From: Duganella alba
Lineage (GTDB): Bacteria; Pseudomonadota; Gammaproteobacteria; Burkholderiales; Burkholderiaceae_D
DNA: 64,000 nucleotides
Reading direction: 5' to 3'
NCBI RefSeq assembly: GCF_009674495.1
Contig: NZ_WKJN01000007.1
Span: 124,001-188,000, forward strand
Part shown: piece after piece, positions 55,407-63,317 of the stretch
Layout of the letters: every line of letters begins with the position of its first letter
Numbering within the stretch: the stretch's first letter is position 1
The notes under the pieces: model-generated
Told to the model about the DNA's origin: nothing
Database searches by the model: none
What the model saw: the letters and a program-made list of their open reading frames with translations, nothing else
Position numbers and translations under genes: made by a program

Positions 55407-56756
55407 TCAGGCCGGGGTGGCCGACGGCGTTTCCGCCTCGTCTATCTTGCCAATTCCATACCAGTCGACCCGGCGGGTGGCGACCATGACGGCGCCCAGG
55501 CAGGCGAACAGCAGCAGCGCACCGAGCACCAGGGCGTTGCTCTCGGAAATGAGCAGGCCGTACAGCGCCGAGTACAGCACCACCAGCCCGGCGCCGAAGC
55601 CGGCGGCGCGGGCGCGGCTGCGCAGCACGGCGCTCAGGTAGAAGCTGATCAGGGCGATGCAGGCGCCGCCGGCGATCAGGTACGCCACCAGAAAGTCGAT
55701 GTGCTCGGACAGGCTGACCAGCAGCAGAAAGAACATGATCAGCGCCAGCCCCACTAATAAGTACTGGATCGGGTGGATCGGCAGCCGCTTGAGGATCTCG
55801 AACACGAAGAAGGCGGCAAAGGTCAGCGCCACGAACAGCAGCCCGTACTTGGTGGCGCGGTCGGCCTGGGCATAGACGTTGACCGGCTCGATGAAGCCCA
55901 TGCTGAAGCTGTCCAGCCCCGGCTCCGCGCCCTGGGCCTCCGCCGGACGGTCCATGGCCGCCAGCTGCCGCTGGGCGTTGCTGGCCATGGACGAGATGCG
56001 CCAGCTGGCGCGGAAGCCCTGGTCGCTGATGGTGCGCGCCTCCGGCAGGAAATTGCCGCCGAACTGGGGATGCGCCCAGTTGGACTCCATCGTCACCAGG
56101 TTGTTGCTGCCGACCGGGACGAAATGCTGCCGTTCGGTGCCGGCCAGGTACAGCGAGAAGCCGAACGGAATCGACGCCCCGGCCGCCTTCAGGTCGGCCA
56201 GGTCCAGCGCCACGTGCATGCCGCTGGGGTTGCCCGGCAGCTGGGCGCCCTGCGCGAACCGGTAGCGGCGCCCCGCCACCAGCATGGTCGGAATATCGCG
56301 GATGCCGCGCACGTCCGATACCGACAGCGCCACATAGGGCTGGCGCATGGTCAGCTGCGAGGCGCCGCTGTCGCGCGGCAGATCGGCGGCGGCCGGCAGC
56401 GTGAAGTCGCCGGCGAAGCTGTGGCCGCCGCTATACATCAGCACCTGGTGGATGCCGCGATAGCGCCGTTCGGTGACGATCTTGCCGGCGATTCTCAGCT
56501 CGTTGGGAAACACCAGCTTGCGGTGCTGCACCGTCACCACCTTGTCGCCGTCCTTGATTTCCTCGCTGTACGGCAGCACCAATACCGGGCCGATCACGTG
56601 CTGCGTCCGCACCGAGTCGTCGGCGATGCTCTGCACCGCCTGCGCGTGAAACCTGATCCGCTCGGAGATGACGCCCTCGACCATCATCAACGGCAGGCCG
56701 ATCAGCAGCATCAGCGCGACAATGATCAGGCATTTTTGAAACAGCTTTTTTTGCAT
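55407..56756 (-). CDS. creD: Inner membrane protein CreD
   Basis: CreD (449 aa) is an inner-membrane protein of unknown biochemistry, regulated by CreBC and linked to beta-lactam response and envelope integrity. An N-terminal helix (CLIIVALMLLIGLPLMMVEG) leads to a large periplasmic domain with DSVRTQHVIGPVLVLPY and GVRDIPT-like motifs. Five or so C-terminal helices include LLFVALTFAAFFVFEILKRL and HPIQYLLVGLALIMFFLLLV. GAGGA precedes the ATG at 56756. The longer open frame into creC is a shadow. Confidence 0.95.
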   Translation of the reverse strand: MQKKLFQKCLIIVALMLLIGLPLMMVEGVISERIRFHAQAVQSIADDSVRTQHVIGPVLVLPYSEEIKDGDKVVTVQHRKLVFPNELRIAGKIVTERRYRGIHQVLMYSGGHSFAGDFTLPAAADLPRDSGASQLTMRQPYVALSVSDVRGIRDIPTMLVAGRRYRFAQGAQLPGNPSGMHVALDLADLKAAGASIPFGFSLYLAGTERQHFVPVGSNNLVTMESNWAHPQFGGNFLPEARTISDQGFRASWRISSMASNAQRQLAAMDRPAEAQGAEPGLDSFSMGFIEPVNVYAQADRATKYGLLFVALTFAAFFVFEILKRLPIHPIQYLLVGLALIMFFLLLVSLSEHIDFLVAYLIAGGACIALISFYLSAVLRSRARAAGFGAGLVVLYSALYGLLISESNALVLGALLLFACLGAVMVATRRVDWYGIGKIDEAETPSATPA

Positions 56757-56766
56757 GGCGATTCCT

Positions 56767-56786
56767 CTGGTTGAAAGTGCAACCAG
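56767..56786 (-). repeat. Inverted repeat just before the creD ribosome-binding site
   Basis: CTGGTTG and CAACCAG flank AAAGTG. On the minus strand the second arm runs straight into the AGAGGA Shine-Dalgarno of creD, so the hairpin could modulate creD translation. No clear CreB tag (TTCAC direct repeat) is seen in this 73-base gap. Confidence 0.45.
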
Positions 56787-56829
56787 TCTAGAAAAGCACC
56801 ATGCGTTGTTGATGCGTTCTGTGTGAAGT

Positions 56830-58254
56830 CTAGCGCACCAGCGGCAAGGGCAGGCGCAGCACGGCGCGGCAGCCGCCCTCCCCGGCGTTCGCCACGCTGA
56901 CGGTGCCGCCGTGCAGCGCCGCCACCTCGCGCACGAAGGGCAGGCCCAGTCCGGTGCTCTTGCTGCCGCCGGGACGCGGCAGCGAGTAAAAGCGGTCGAA
57001 CACCTTGTCCAGCGCATAGGCGGGAATGCCGGGACCGCTGTCGCCGACACTCACCACGGCCTGCGCCATCTCGGCAGCCAGCGCCAGCACGATCTGGCTG
57101 CCGGCCGGCGCGAAGCCGATGGCGTTGTCCAGCAGATTGCCCAGCGCCTGGCGCAACAGCAGCGCGTCGCCGCGCACCGACAGCGGCGTGTCCGGCAATT
57201 CCAGCCGCACGTTCAGCGCGCGCGCCCGCAGCTGGCTGGCGGCGTCGGCCGCCACCTGGCGCAGCAACGCATCGAGCGCCACCGGCTCGGCCGCCTCCAG
57301 GCCCTGCTGCTGCTCGACGCGCACCAGCGCCAGCAGCTTGTCGATCAGCTGCTTCTGGCGCGCGTTCTGGCTCAGGATGTTGTCGAGAAAATGGCGGAAC
57401 TCGGCGCGCGGCATGTCTTCCGACAGCAGCTCGGCGGAACCCTGGATCGCCGCGATCGGGCTTTTCAGCTCATGCGCCAGCGTGTGCATCAGCTGCTCGG
57501 CGTACTCCTTGCCTTCCAGCCGCGTGCGCATGGCGTGCAGCGCCCGCGCCAGCGTGCCGATTTCATTGTTGCCCAGCGACGGCGGCACCGCCTTGCGGCC
57601 GGCCTCGACCTCGGACACATAGTGCATCAGCTGGCGCAGCGCGCGCGCCAGCCACCACGCAACCGCCAGCCCGATCAGCAGCGACAGCACCAGCAGCAGC
57701 GTGCCGCGCTGCAGGATCTTGCGCTGGCTGCGGTCGACAAAGGCTTGCACGCTGGCGATCGGCTTGGCCACCGTCAGCGCGCCGATGATGCGCTCGCCGT
57801 CGCGCACCGGCGCGGCCACGTACATGACGGTGCTGCGGTCGTCGCCCTCCACCGAACGGGTGCTGCGGGCGCCGTACTTGCCCTGCAGCGTCAGGTAGAC
57901 GTCGTTCCAGCGCGAGTAGTCCTGGCCCAGCGCCAGGTTGGCGGAATCGTAGACGACGATGCCGCGCGCGTCGGTGATGTAGATGCGGAAATCCAGCTTG
58001 CGCTTGAGGACGCCGCCGATCTTGACCTCGATGCTGCGGCGCGCATAGTGCTCGACGTTGGCCAGCGCCGGCACGCCGTTCTTCAGGTCGCCGGCGACGA
58101 CGCCGGCCAGCAGCTCCGCCGTGTCGACCAGCGTGTCCTCCAGCGTCGCGCGCACGCCGGGCTTGACCTCGGCCACGAACACGTTCAGCAGGAACCACGC
58201 GGCCAGGCCGACGATCAGGAAGTAGCCCAGCAGGATGCGCAGCCCGATCTTCAT
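56830..58254 (-). CDS. creC: Two-component sensor histidine kinase CreC
   Basis: CreC (474 aa) is the sensor partner of CreB. Helix 1 is GLRILLGYFLIVGLAAWFLL; the periplasmic sensor (about 30-185) has RIYITDARGIVVYDS. Helix 2 is LLLVLSLLIGLAVAWWLA, followed by HAMP. The H-box is LAHELKSPIAAIQGSAELL (near 270), the N-box LGNLLDNAIGFA, and the G-boxes GDSGPGI and GLGLPFVREV. It overlaps creB by 4 bases (ATGA). Confidence 0.95.
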   Translation of the reverse strand: MKIGLRILLGYFLIVGLAAWFLLNVFVAEVKPGVRATLEDTLVDTAELLAGVVAGDLKNGVPALANVEHYARRSIEVKIGGVLKRKLDFRIYITDARGIVVYDSANLALGQDYSRWNDVYLTLQGKYGARSTRSVEGDDRSTVMYVAAPVRDGERIIGALTVAKPIASVQAFVDRSQRKILQRGTLLLVLSLLIGLAVAWWLARALRQLMHYVSEVEAGRKAVPPSLGNNEIGTLARALHAMRTRLEGKEYAEQLMHTLAHELKSPIAAIQGSAELLSEDMPRAEFRHFLDNILSQNARQKQLIDKLLALVRVEQQQGLEAAEPVALDALLRQVAADAASQLRARALNVRLELPDTPLSVRGDALLLRQALGNLLDNAIGFAPAGSQIVLALAAEMAQAVVSVGDSGPGIPAYALDKVFDRFYSLPRPGGSKSTGLGLPFVREVAALHGGTVSVANAGEGGCRAVLRLPLPLVR

Positions 58255-58934
58255 GAAACCAGGCTGTAACCCATGCCGCGATGGGTGAGGATGGGATCGG
58301 CCTCGGCGTCGACCAGACGCAGCTTGGCGCGCAGCGACTTGACGTGGGCGTCGACGGTGCGCTCCAGCGTGTCGGGCGCATCGGTCCAGACGCGGTCCAT
58401 CAATTGCGCGCGCGACAGCACGTGGGCCGGATGCTCCAGCAGAGTCTTCAGCAGCAGATATTCATAGCGCGTCAGGTCGAGCGGCTGGCTGCGGAACAGG
58501 ATGCGCGCCTCCAGCGGCCGCAGCTCGAAGGCCGTGGCGGCGGGCGGCCGCGGCGCCGGCGGCGTCATGCGGCGCAGGATCACGCGGATGCGCGCCACCA
58601 GCTCGCGCGGCGAGAACGGCTTGGTGACGTAGTCGTCGGCGCCGATCTCCAGCCCGACCACGCGGTCGATCTCGTCGCTGCGGGCGGTCAGGAACAGCAC
58701 CGGCGCGTCGGAAAACTGGCGCAGCCGGCGACAGACTTCCAGCCCGCTCAGGTCCGGCAGGCCGATGTCGAGCACCACCAGCAGCGGCGCCGGATCGGCG
58801 CGCATGGCGGCCAGCGCCTGCGCGCCCAGCGTCACGTGCAGCGGCGTGAAGCCCTCGGTGCGCAGGGCGTAGGCGATGCTGTCGGCGATCGCCTGCTCGT
58901 CCTCGACGATCAGGATGGTTTTGGGAATGTGCAT
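58251..58934 (-). CDS. creB: Response regulator CreB
   Basis: CreB (227 aa) is an OmpR-family regulator. VEDEQ near residue 10-14, VVLDIGLPDLSG (phospho-Asp near 54), FLTARSD and TKPFSPREL make the receiver. The DNA-binding domain has LTRYEYLLLKTLLEHPAHVL and THRGMGYSL. The start MHIPKTILIVEDEQ at 58934 is preferred to a longer frame at 58970. It begins creBCD. Confidence 0.93.
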   Translation of the reverse strand: MHIPKTILIVEDEQAIADSIAYALRTEGFTPLHVTLGAQALAAMRADPAPLLVVLDIGLPDLSGLEVCRRLRQFSDAPVLFLTARSDEIDRVVGLEIGADDYVTKPFSPRELVARIRVILRRMTPPAPRPPAATAFELRPLEARILFRSQPLDLTRYEYLLLKTLLEHPAHVLSRAQLMDRVWTDAPDTLERTVDAHVKSLRAKLRLVDAEADPILTHRGMGYSLVS

Positions 58935-58970
58935 GGCGGATAACTGTAACACCGGCGCACCGGCGCGCAC

Positions 58971-58998
58971 AAAAAAAAGGCGGGACCGAAGTCCCGCC
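58971..58998 (-). terminator. Intrinsic terminator after the TonB receptor, UUCG loop
   Basis: GGCGGGAC and GTCCCGCC form an 8-bp stem closed, on the minus strand, by the extra-stable tetraloop TTCG, followed by eight T. It lies 26 bases past the receptor stop and upstream of creB. Confidence 0.93.
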
Positions 58999-59023
58999 GC
59001 TCACCGCCTTACGCCTTCAGGAA

Positions 59024-61912
59024 TTAATAGAAGGTGTAGGTGGCGTTGAAGGTGAAGTAACGACCGTAGTTGTTATGCAGGCCTTCGTTGTAGCCGGCCA
59101 GCGGTGCGCCGGAGGTGGCGCCGTAACGTGGATCGTATGGCGCTTTTTTGTCGAACAGATTCTGGATGTTCAGGCTGAGCGACAGGTTTTTAAAGCCGGT
59201 GTAGGTGTAGCCCATGCCGACCGTGGTCCAGCTGTTGACCGCGCACTTCGGATAGTAAGCCTCGTACAGCGGGATCGTGGTGTTGCGATCTGGTTCCGCA
59301 TCGGTAGGCTTGGCCGTGCCGTAGTGGCAGAACGGTTGCGCGAAGGTGTCGGTGCCATCGTAGCGGCGCAGCAGCGACACCGGTCCGATGTAGTTGACGT
59401 TGGCGCTGACGGAATGGTCGCCACGGCTCCAGTTCGCGGTCAGCGTGGTTTTCCAGCGCGGGATGTCCAGGCCGCTGCTCAGCGCCCAGTCGGTGATGCC
59501 GGCGTTGCTGCCTGCCAGGTTGTGCTCCGGATCACCCGCGGTGCCGGCGATCGAGTAGTGCGAGGTGTAGGTCGAGCTGACCTTGGTGTCGACACTGCCC
59601 CACGCGCCCAGGCTCTGGCGGAAGCGCGCTTCCAGGTCGACGCCGCGCACTTCGGACGAACCCTGGTTGATCCATGGCTCGCGCACCATCAGCAGCGGGC
59701 CGGTGCCAGGAATCGGCTTGCCGGAGGCGTCGGTGACGAAGTTGACCGGATTGGTATCGCGCACCACCAGGCCAGGATTGCTGTCTTCGTTTTTCAGCGC
59801 GTCGAAGGCGCTGCCCAGAATCACCTCGCCCTCCTTGCGGATGCGCCAGAAGTCGACCACCAGGTCGATATTGCTGGTCGGCGAGATGATCAGGCCGATC
59901 GAATGGCTCTTCGAACGCTCAGGCACCAGGTTCGGGTTGGCGCCGCCGGTACCGGCCGCGGACTTGTTGCAATCCACTTCGGTCGCGCCTGGTTTCGGCG
60001 TGCTCTCGTCGGTTTCGCAGCGTTTCGGATCGTACAGGCCGCTCAGGAAGAACTGCGCGCCGCCTGGCGTGACCTGGGTCAGGCCAGGTGCGCGGAAGCC
60101 CTTGGCGTAGGTGCCGCGCAGCGCGAACATGTCGCTTGGCGCCCATTTGCCGCCGATCTTCGGTACGAAGTTGCGTTTCAGGTTTTCGTATTTGTCGACG
60201 CGGCCGGCAAATTCCAGCTCCAGCGACTTGAGCAGCGGGGTGCGCAGCTCGACAAACGCCGACTTGACGTCACGGCTGCCGTCGATGGCGGTGTTGGCCA
60301 GGCCGTAGATGTCGCCGCGCGCCACCAGTTCGTCCGGGTTCAGCTTGATCTTCTCCTGACGCACCTCGACACCGGCGGCAAACGCCACCGGACCGCCCGG
60401 CAGATGGCCGAACTCGGTATTGGCCTTGGCGTCCCATTGCAGGATCGAGGCCTTGTTGTCGGTGACCACGTCGTGGCCGAGGGTCGGATCGGCCGCCAGC
60501 TGCGCCAGCGAGGTGCCGGTGTTGAGCTTGTTCAGGGTCGGCAGGTACAGGCGGCCGTAGGTGGTGTCCTTTTTCTTCGACTGGTTCCACAGCAGGCCGG
60601 TGTTCCAGTCCCAGCTGTTCCACGTGCCTTCCAGGCCGACCAGCGTGCGGATGCCGGTGTTGATGGTCTGCGTGCCGCCGCGCAGGTTTTCAAAGCGGTA
60701 GCCGACCGAGGCGCGCGCGTCCGGGAACGGATTGTCCGGATGGCCGATCGGCAGGATCGCCTGGAACGGCGTGCCGACGCCGGTGGCGGTGAAGTTGGTC
60801 ACCGACGACTGGCCGATGGTGATCGGCGCGCCGGTGTAGTTGCGCTCGGTGCGGCTGTAGGCCACCTCGGCGAACGCGCGGGTGGTCGAGTTGAGTTTCA
60901 GCACGCCACGGCTGAGGACGCTGCCGTCTTCGCCTTCGCTTTGCGCTTCCAGGAACTTGGTGGTGTCGTAGTTACAGAAGGTGCGGTTGATGAACACGCT
61001 GGTGCGCGGCAGGCCCATGGCGGTGGTGCCCACCAGTTGCTGCGACGGGTCGCAATTGACGCGGGTGACCAGGCGGGTGGCGGCGTTGGCCTGCGACACC
61101 GCGAAGTTTTTCGATCCCGGCGCGGTTTCGCGGTAGATCGACGGGCTGGCCGACACCGTGCTGCCGTACGGCGTGGCGTAACGGCTGTTGAGCAACTTGT
61201 ACTGGTCGAACTCGATGTCGGTGGCGTCGCTGCGCTGCACGCGGTCGCGCTTGGAGATGTCGGCCGCGATGAAGACGTTGTAGCCGTCCGCTTCGACGTC
61301 GCCCTTGCCCCAGAAGGCATTGGCGCCGCGGCGGCCGAAGTTGTTGTTGTCGTTGGCGCCGACGCGCGCCGACAGTTTCAGGCCTTCGAAATTGCTCTTG
61401 GTGATGAAGTTGATCACGCCGCCGATCGCGTCGGAGCCGTACACGGCCGAGGCGCCGTCCTTCAGGATCTCGACCCGGTCCAGCGCCGACAGCGGAATGC
61501 TGTTCAAGTCGTACAGCGTCGAGTTGCCGTCGTTCGGATCGGCATAGGCCGACGGCGTCATGCGACGGCCGTTCAACAGAATCAGGGTCGAGGTCGACGA
61601 CAGGCCGCGCAGCGAGGCGGTCGAGACGCCGCGCGAGAAGCCGCCGTCATTGGTGTCGTAGTTGTTGTCGGTACCCATCGATGGCACCGTGCGCATCAGT
61701 TCGGCCACGGTGGAGGCGCCGCTGGCCTTGATGTCGAGCGCGGTGATGACCGACACCGGCGAATTGCCTTCCTTGCCGACGCGTTTCAGGTTGGAGCCCG
61801 TCACATAGACCGACTCCACTTCCTTGTCCTGGCTGGAGACGGTTTGTGCTTGCACGCCATGGGTGTATGCCAGGGTGAGTGCGACAGCCAGCACACTCTT
61901 TTTTAATTGCAT
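59024..61912 (-). CDS. TonB-dependent receptor
   Basis: This 962-aa outer-membrane receptor has a signal peptide ending near GVQAQT, a TonB-box-like start (EVESVYVTGSNL), a plug domain (STVAELMRTVPSMG, STLILLNGRRMTPSAYADPN, DRVEILKDGASAVYGSDAIG) and a large barrel ending FNATYTFY. The plug is of the type seen in Xanthomonas/Caulobacter-like nutrient receptors rather than siderophore receptors. The start at 61912 has GAAG upstream; an in-frame extension to 62026 runs through an AT-rich leader and lacks a signal peptide. No Fur box is seen. The ligand is unknown. Confidence 0.93.
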   Translation of the reverse strand: MQLKKSVLAVALTLAYTHGVQAQTVSSQDKEVESVYVTGSNLKRVGKEGNSPVSVITALDIKASGASTVAELMRTVPSMGTDNNYDTNDGGFSRGVSTASLRGLSSTSTLILLNGRRMTPSAYADPNDGNSTLYDLNSIPLSALDRVEILKDGASAVYGSDAIGGVINFITKSNFEGLKLSARVGANDNNNFGRRGANAFWGKGDVEADGYNVFIAADISKRDRVQRSDATDIEFDQYKLLNSRYATPYGSTVSASPSIYRETAPGSKNFAVSQANAATRLVTRVNCDPSQQLVGTTAMGLPRTSVFINRTFCNYDTTKFLEAQSEGEDGSVLSRGVLKLNSTTRAFAEVAYSRTERNYTGAPITIGQSSVTNFTATGVGTPFQAILPIGHPDNPFPDARASVGYRFENLRGGTQTINTGIRTLVGLEGTWNSWDWNTGLLWNQSKKKDTTYGRLYLPTLNKLNTGTSLAQLAADPTLGHDVVTDNKASILQWDAKANTEFGHLPGGPVAFAAGVEVRQEKIKLNPDELVARGDIYGLANTAIDGSRDVKSAFVELRTPLLKSLELEFAGRVDKYENLKRNFVPKIGGKWAPSDMFALRGTYAKGFRAPGLTQVTPGGAQFFLSGLYDPKRCETDESTPKPGATEVDCNKSAAGTGGANPNLVPERSKSHSIGLIISPTSNIDLVVDFWRIRKEGEVILGSAFDALKNEDSNPGLVVRDTNPVNFVTDASGKPIPGTGPLLMVREPWINQGSSEVRGVDLEARFRQSLGAWGSVDTKVSSTYTSHYSIAGTAGDPEHNLAGSNAGITDWALSSGLDIPRWKTTLTANWSRGDHSVSANVNYIGPVSLLRRYDGTDTFAQPFCHYGTAKPTDAEPDRNTTIPLYEAYYPKCAVNSWTTVGMGYTYTGFKNLSLSLNIQNLFDKKAPYDPRYGATSGAPLAGYNEGLHNNYGRYFTFNATYTFY

Positions 61913-62212
61913 GTGATTCTTCAAGTGACCCCCGAGTGATTTTGTAAAATTATGTAATACCACGTAAGAATTGGTTTCCTCTCTTGTAAAGAGACCCAAA
62001 TTTCGCGTAGCAAATACGAATTTCACATATCTTCGTTTGCAAATGAAGAAATATTTAGCAATAAACTAAATTGTTTAAAACATTATGGCCGAAATGCGCC
62101 CTTCTTCTGTCATCTTGCCGTCATATTGCCGAGTCGCTGTGTTCAATTTGCAACGCGAAAATACAACAGAACGGCCGGGTGCCCGGAAAATACCGTTGAG
62201 CGTGGCGGCGGG
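61913..62212 (-). other. AT-rich leader between cupin-like gene and TonB receptor
   Basis: These 300 bases hold no gene. About 61920-62160 is distinctly AT-rich compared with both flanks, as is usual for regulated promoters. CATAAT about 40 bases before the receptor start is a weak -10 candidate without a good -35. No Fur box or strong inverted repeat was found. Confidence 0.6.
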
Positions 62213-63250
62213 TTAACGGTTCAGGCGTTTGAGTAATTGCGCCCTGAGGGCGCGGGCGCCGGGGTTGCTGATCGGCGCCAGCACGCCGCGCGCCGCCTGC
62301 GGGATGTGGGCCGCCTCGGCGCCGTCGCTCTCGAACACGTAGTGGCGAAACAGCTCCTGCCACGCGGCGCGCTGGGCCGGCGGCAGGTCGCGCACCGTCA
62401 TCAGCGCCAGCAGCAGCGTGTTGAACGGCGTGTCCATCCAGTCCGGCGACTGCCGCCACCAGTAGTTGATCAGGATGTTGAACGGTTCCAGGCCCTCGAC
62501 GTGGTGCCACCACATGCTGGGGATGAACAGCGCGTCGCCCGGCCCCAGCTCGGCCGCGCGGGCGTGGCGCAGCGCCTCGGCGAAGCGCGGGAAGCGGACC
62601 AGGTCCGGCCGGCGCAGGTCGACCAGGCTGACCGACTGCCCGGCCGGCGTGAAGTCGAGCGGGCCGACGTACAGGTTGGCCAGCTGCTCCGGCGGGAACA
62701 GCGTGAAGCGGCGGCGCCCGGCCGCCACGCAGGCCAGATTGTCCGGCACGTCGTAGTGGGCCGGAATGACGGTGCGGTTGCCGATCCAGATGCTGGCCAG
62801 CGGGTCGCGCGCGCCGAAGTTCAGGTCGTTCTCGGCGCGCAGGCCCGGCAGGCAGGTGTCGACCGTGGTCGAGCCGACATAGAAGGTCGGCGGCGCGGCG
62901 GCGTCCAGGTGCGCGCGCAGGGCGTCCAGCACCTGCCCGAAGCCGACCATCTGGGTGGTGAAGTTAAAGCCGCTCAGGTCGTCGTTGTAGAAGATCCGCC
63001 CGCCCGTCTCGGGCAGCGCGTGCGTCGCCAGCACCGTGGCGTCGCGGTGGAAGCGGCGCAGGTAGGCGTCGGCCGCCGGCGCCGACTGGCGCGCCGCCCG
63101 CACCAGCGGCCAGTCGGCCACCAGGCCGCGCAGCACCAGCGGCTCGGTGGCGGCCAGGATCTCGTCGGGCAGCGGCTGGCTGCCGTCGCCGCGCAGCTGG
63201 CGGCTGCGCTCACAGTCGATCTCGGCGATCGCTCGGGGGCTTGCTTGCAT
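62213..63250 (-). CDS. Cupin-like (JmjC/Cupin_8) domain protein
   Basis: This 345-aa protein resembles Fe(II)/2-oxoglutarate-dependent JmjC-type oxygenases. PLVLRGLVADWPLVR near the N-terminus is typical of Cupin_8. The metal triad candidates are His and Asp in VIPAHYDVPDN and the later His in MWWHHVEGLEPFNIL; GRRRFTLFPPEQLANLYVG lies between them. Such proteins are often next to TonB receptors and tryptophan-halogenase-like genes in gammaproteobacteria and Caulobacter. The ATG at 63250 has GGGAG upstream; an ATG at 63262 abuts the terminator. The substrate is unknown. Confidence 0.88.
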   Translation of the reverse strand: MQASPRAIAEIDCERSRQLRGDGSQPLPDEILAATEPLVLRGLVADWPLVRAARQSAPAADAYLRRFHRDATVLATHALPETGGRIFYNDDLSGFNFTTQMVGFGQVLDALRAHLDAAAPPTFYVGSTTVDTCLPGLRAENDLNFGARDPLASIWIGNRTVIPAHYDVPDNLACVAAGRRRFTLFPPEQLANLYVGPLDFTPAGQSVSLVDLRRPDLVRFPRFAEALRHARAAELGPGDALFIPSMWWHHVEGLEPFNILINYWWRQSPDWMDTPFNTLLLALMTVRDLPPAQRAAWQELFRHYVFESDGAEAAHIPQAARGVLAPISNPGARALRAQLLKRLNR

Positions 63251-63263
63251 CGGGTCTCCCATG

Positions 63264-63294
63264 AAAAACAGGCCGCCTGAACCACGGCGGCCTG
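63264..63294 (-). terminator. Intrinsic terminator after the upstream TonB receptor
   Basis: CAGGCCGCC and GGCGGCCTG (9 bp) with an 8-base loop are followed on the minus strand by five T. The T run ends one base before the first possible start codon of the cupin-like gene. Confidence 0.88.
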
Positions 63295-63317
63295 CACTGC
63301 TGCTCAGACGCTGCGCA

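Noticed and set aside
59075..61906. 943-codon open frame on the plus strand
   Set aside because: It is the reverse of the TonB receptor gene, without signal peptide, domain or ribosome-binding site.
62027..62212. Fur box or strong promoter for the 59-62 kb receptor
   Set aside because: The leader is AT-rich, but no TGATAAT-like palindrome or paired -35/-10 of good quality could be read.
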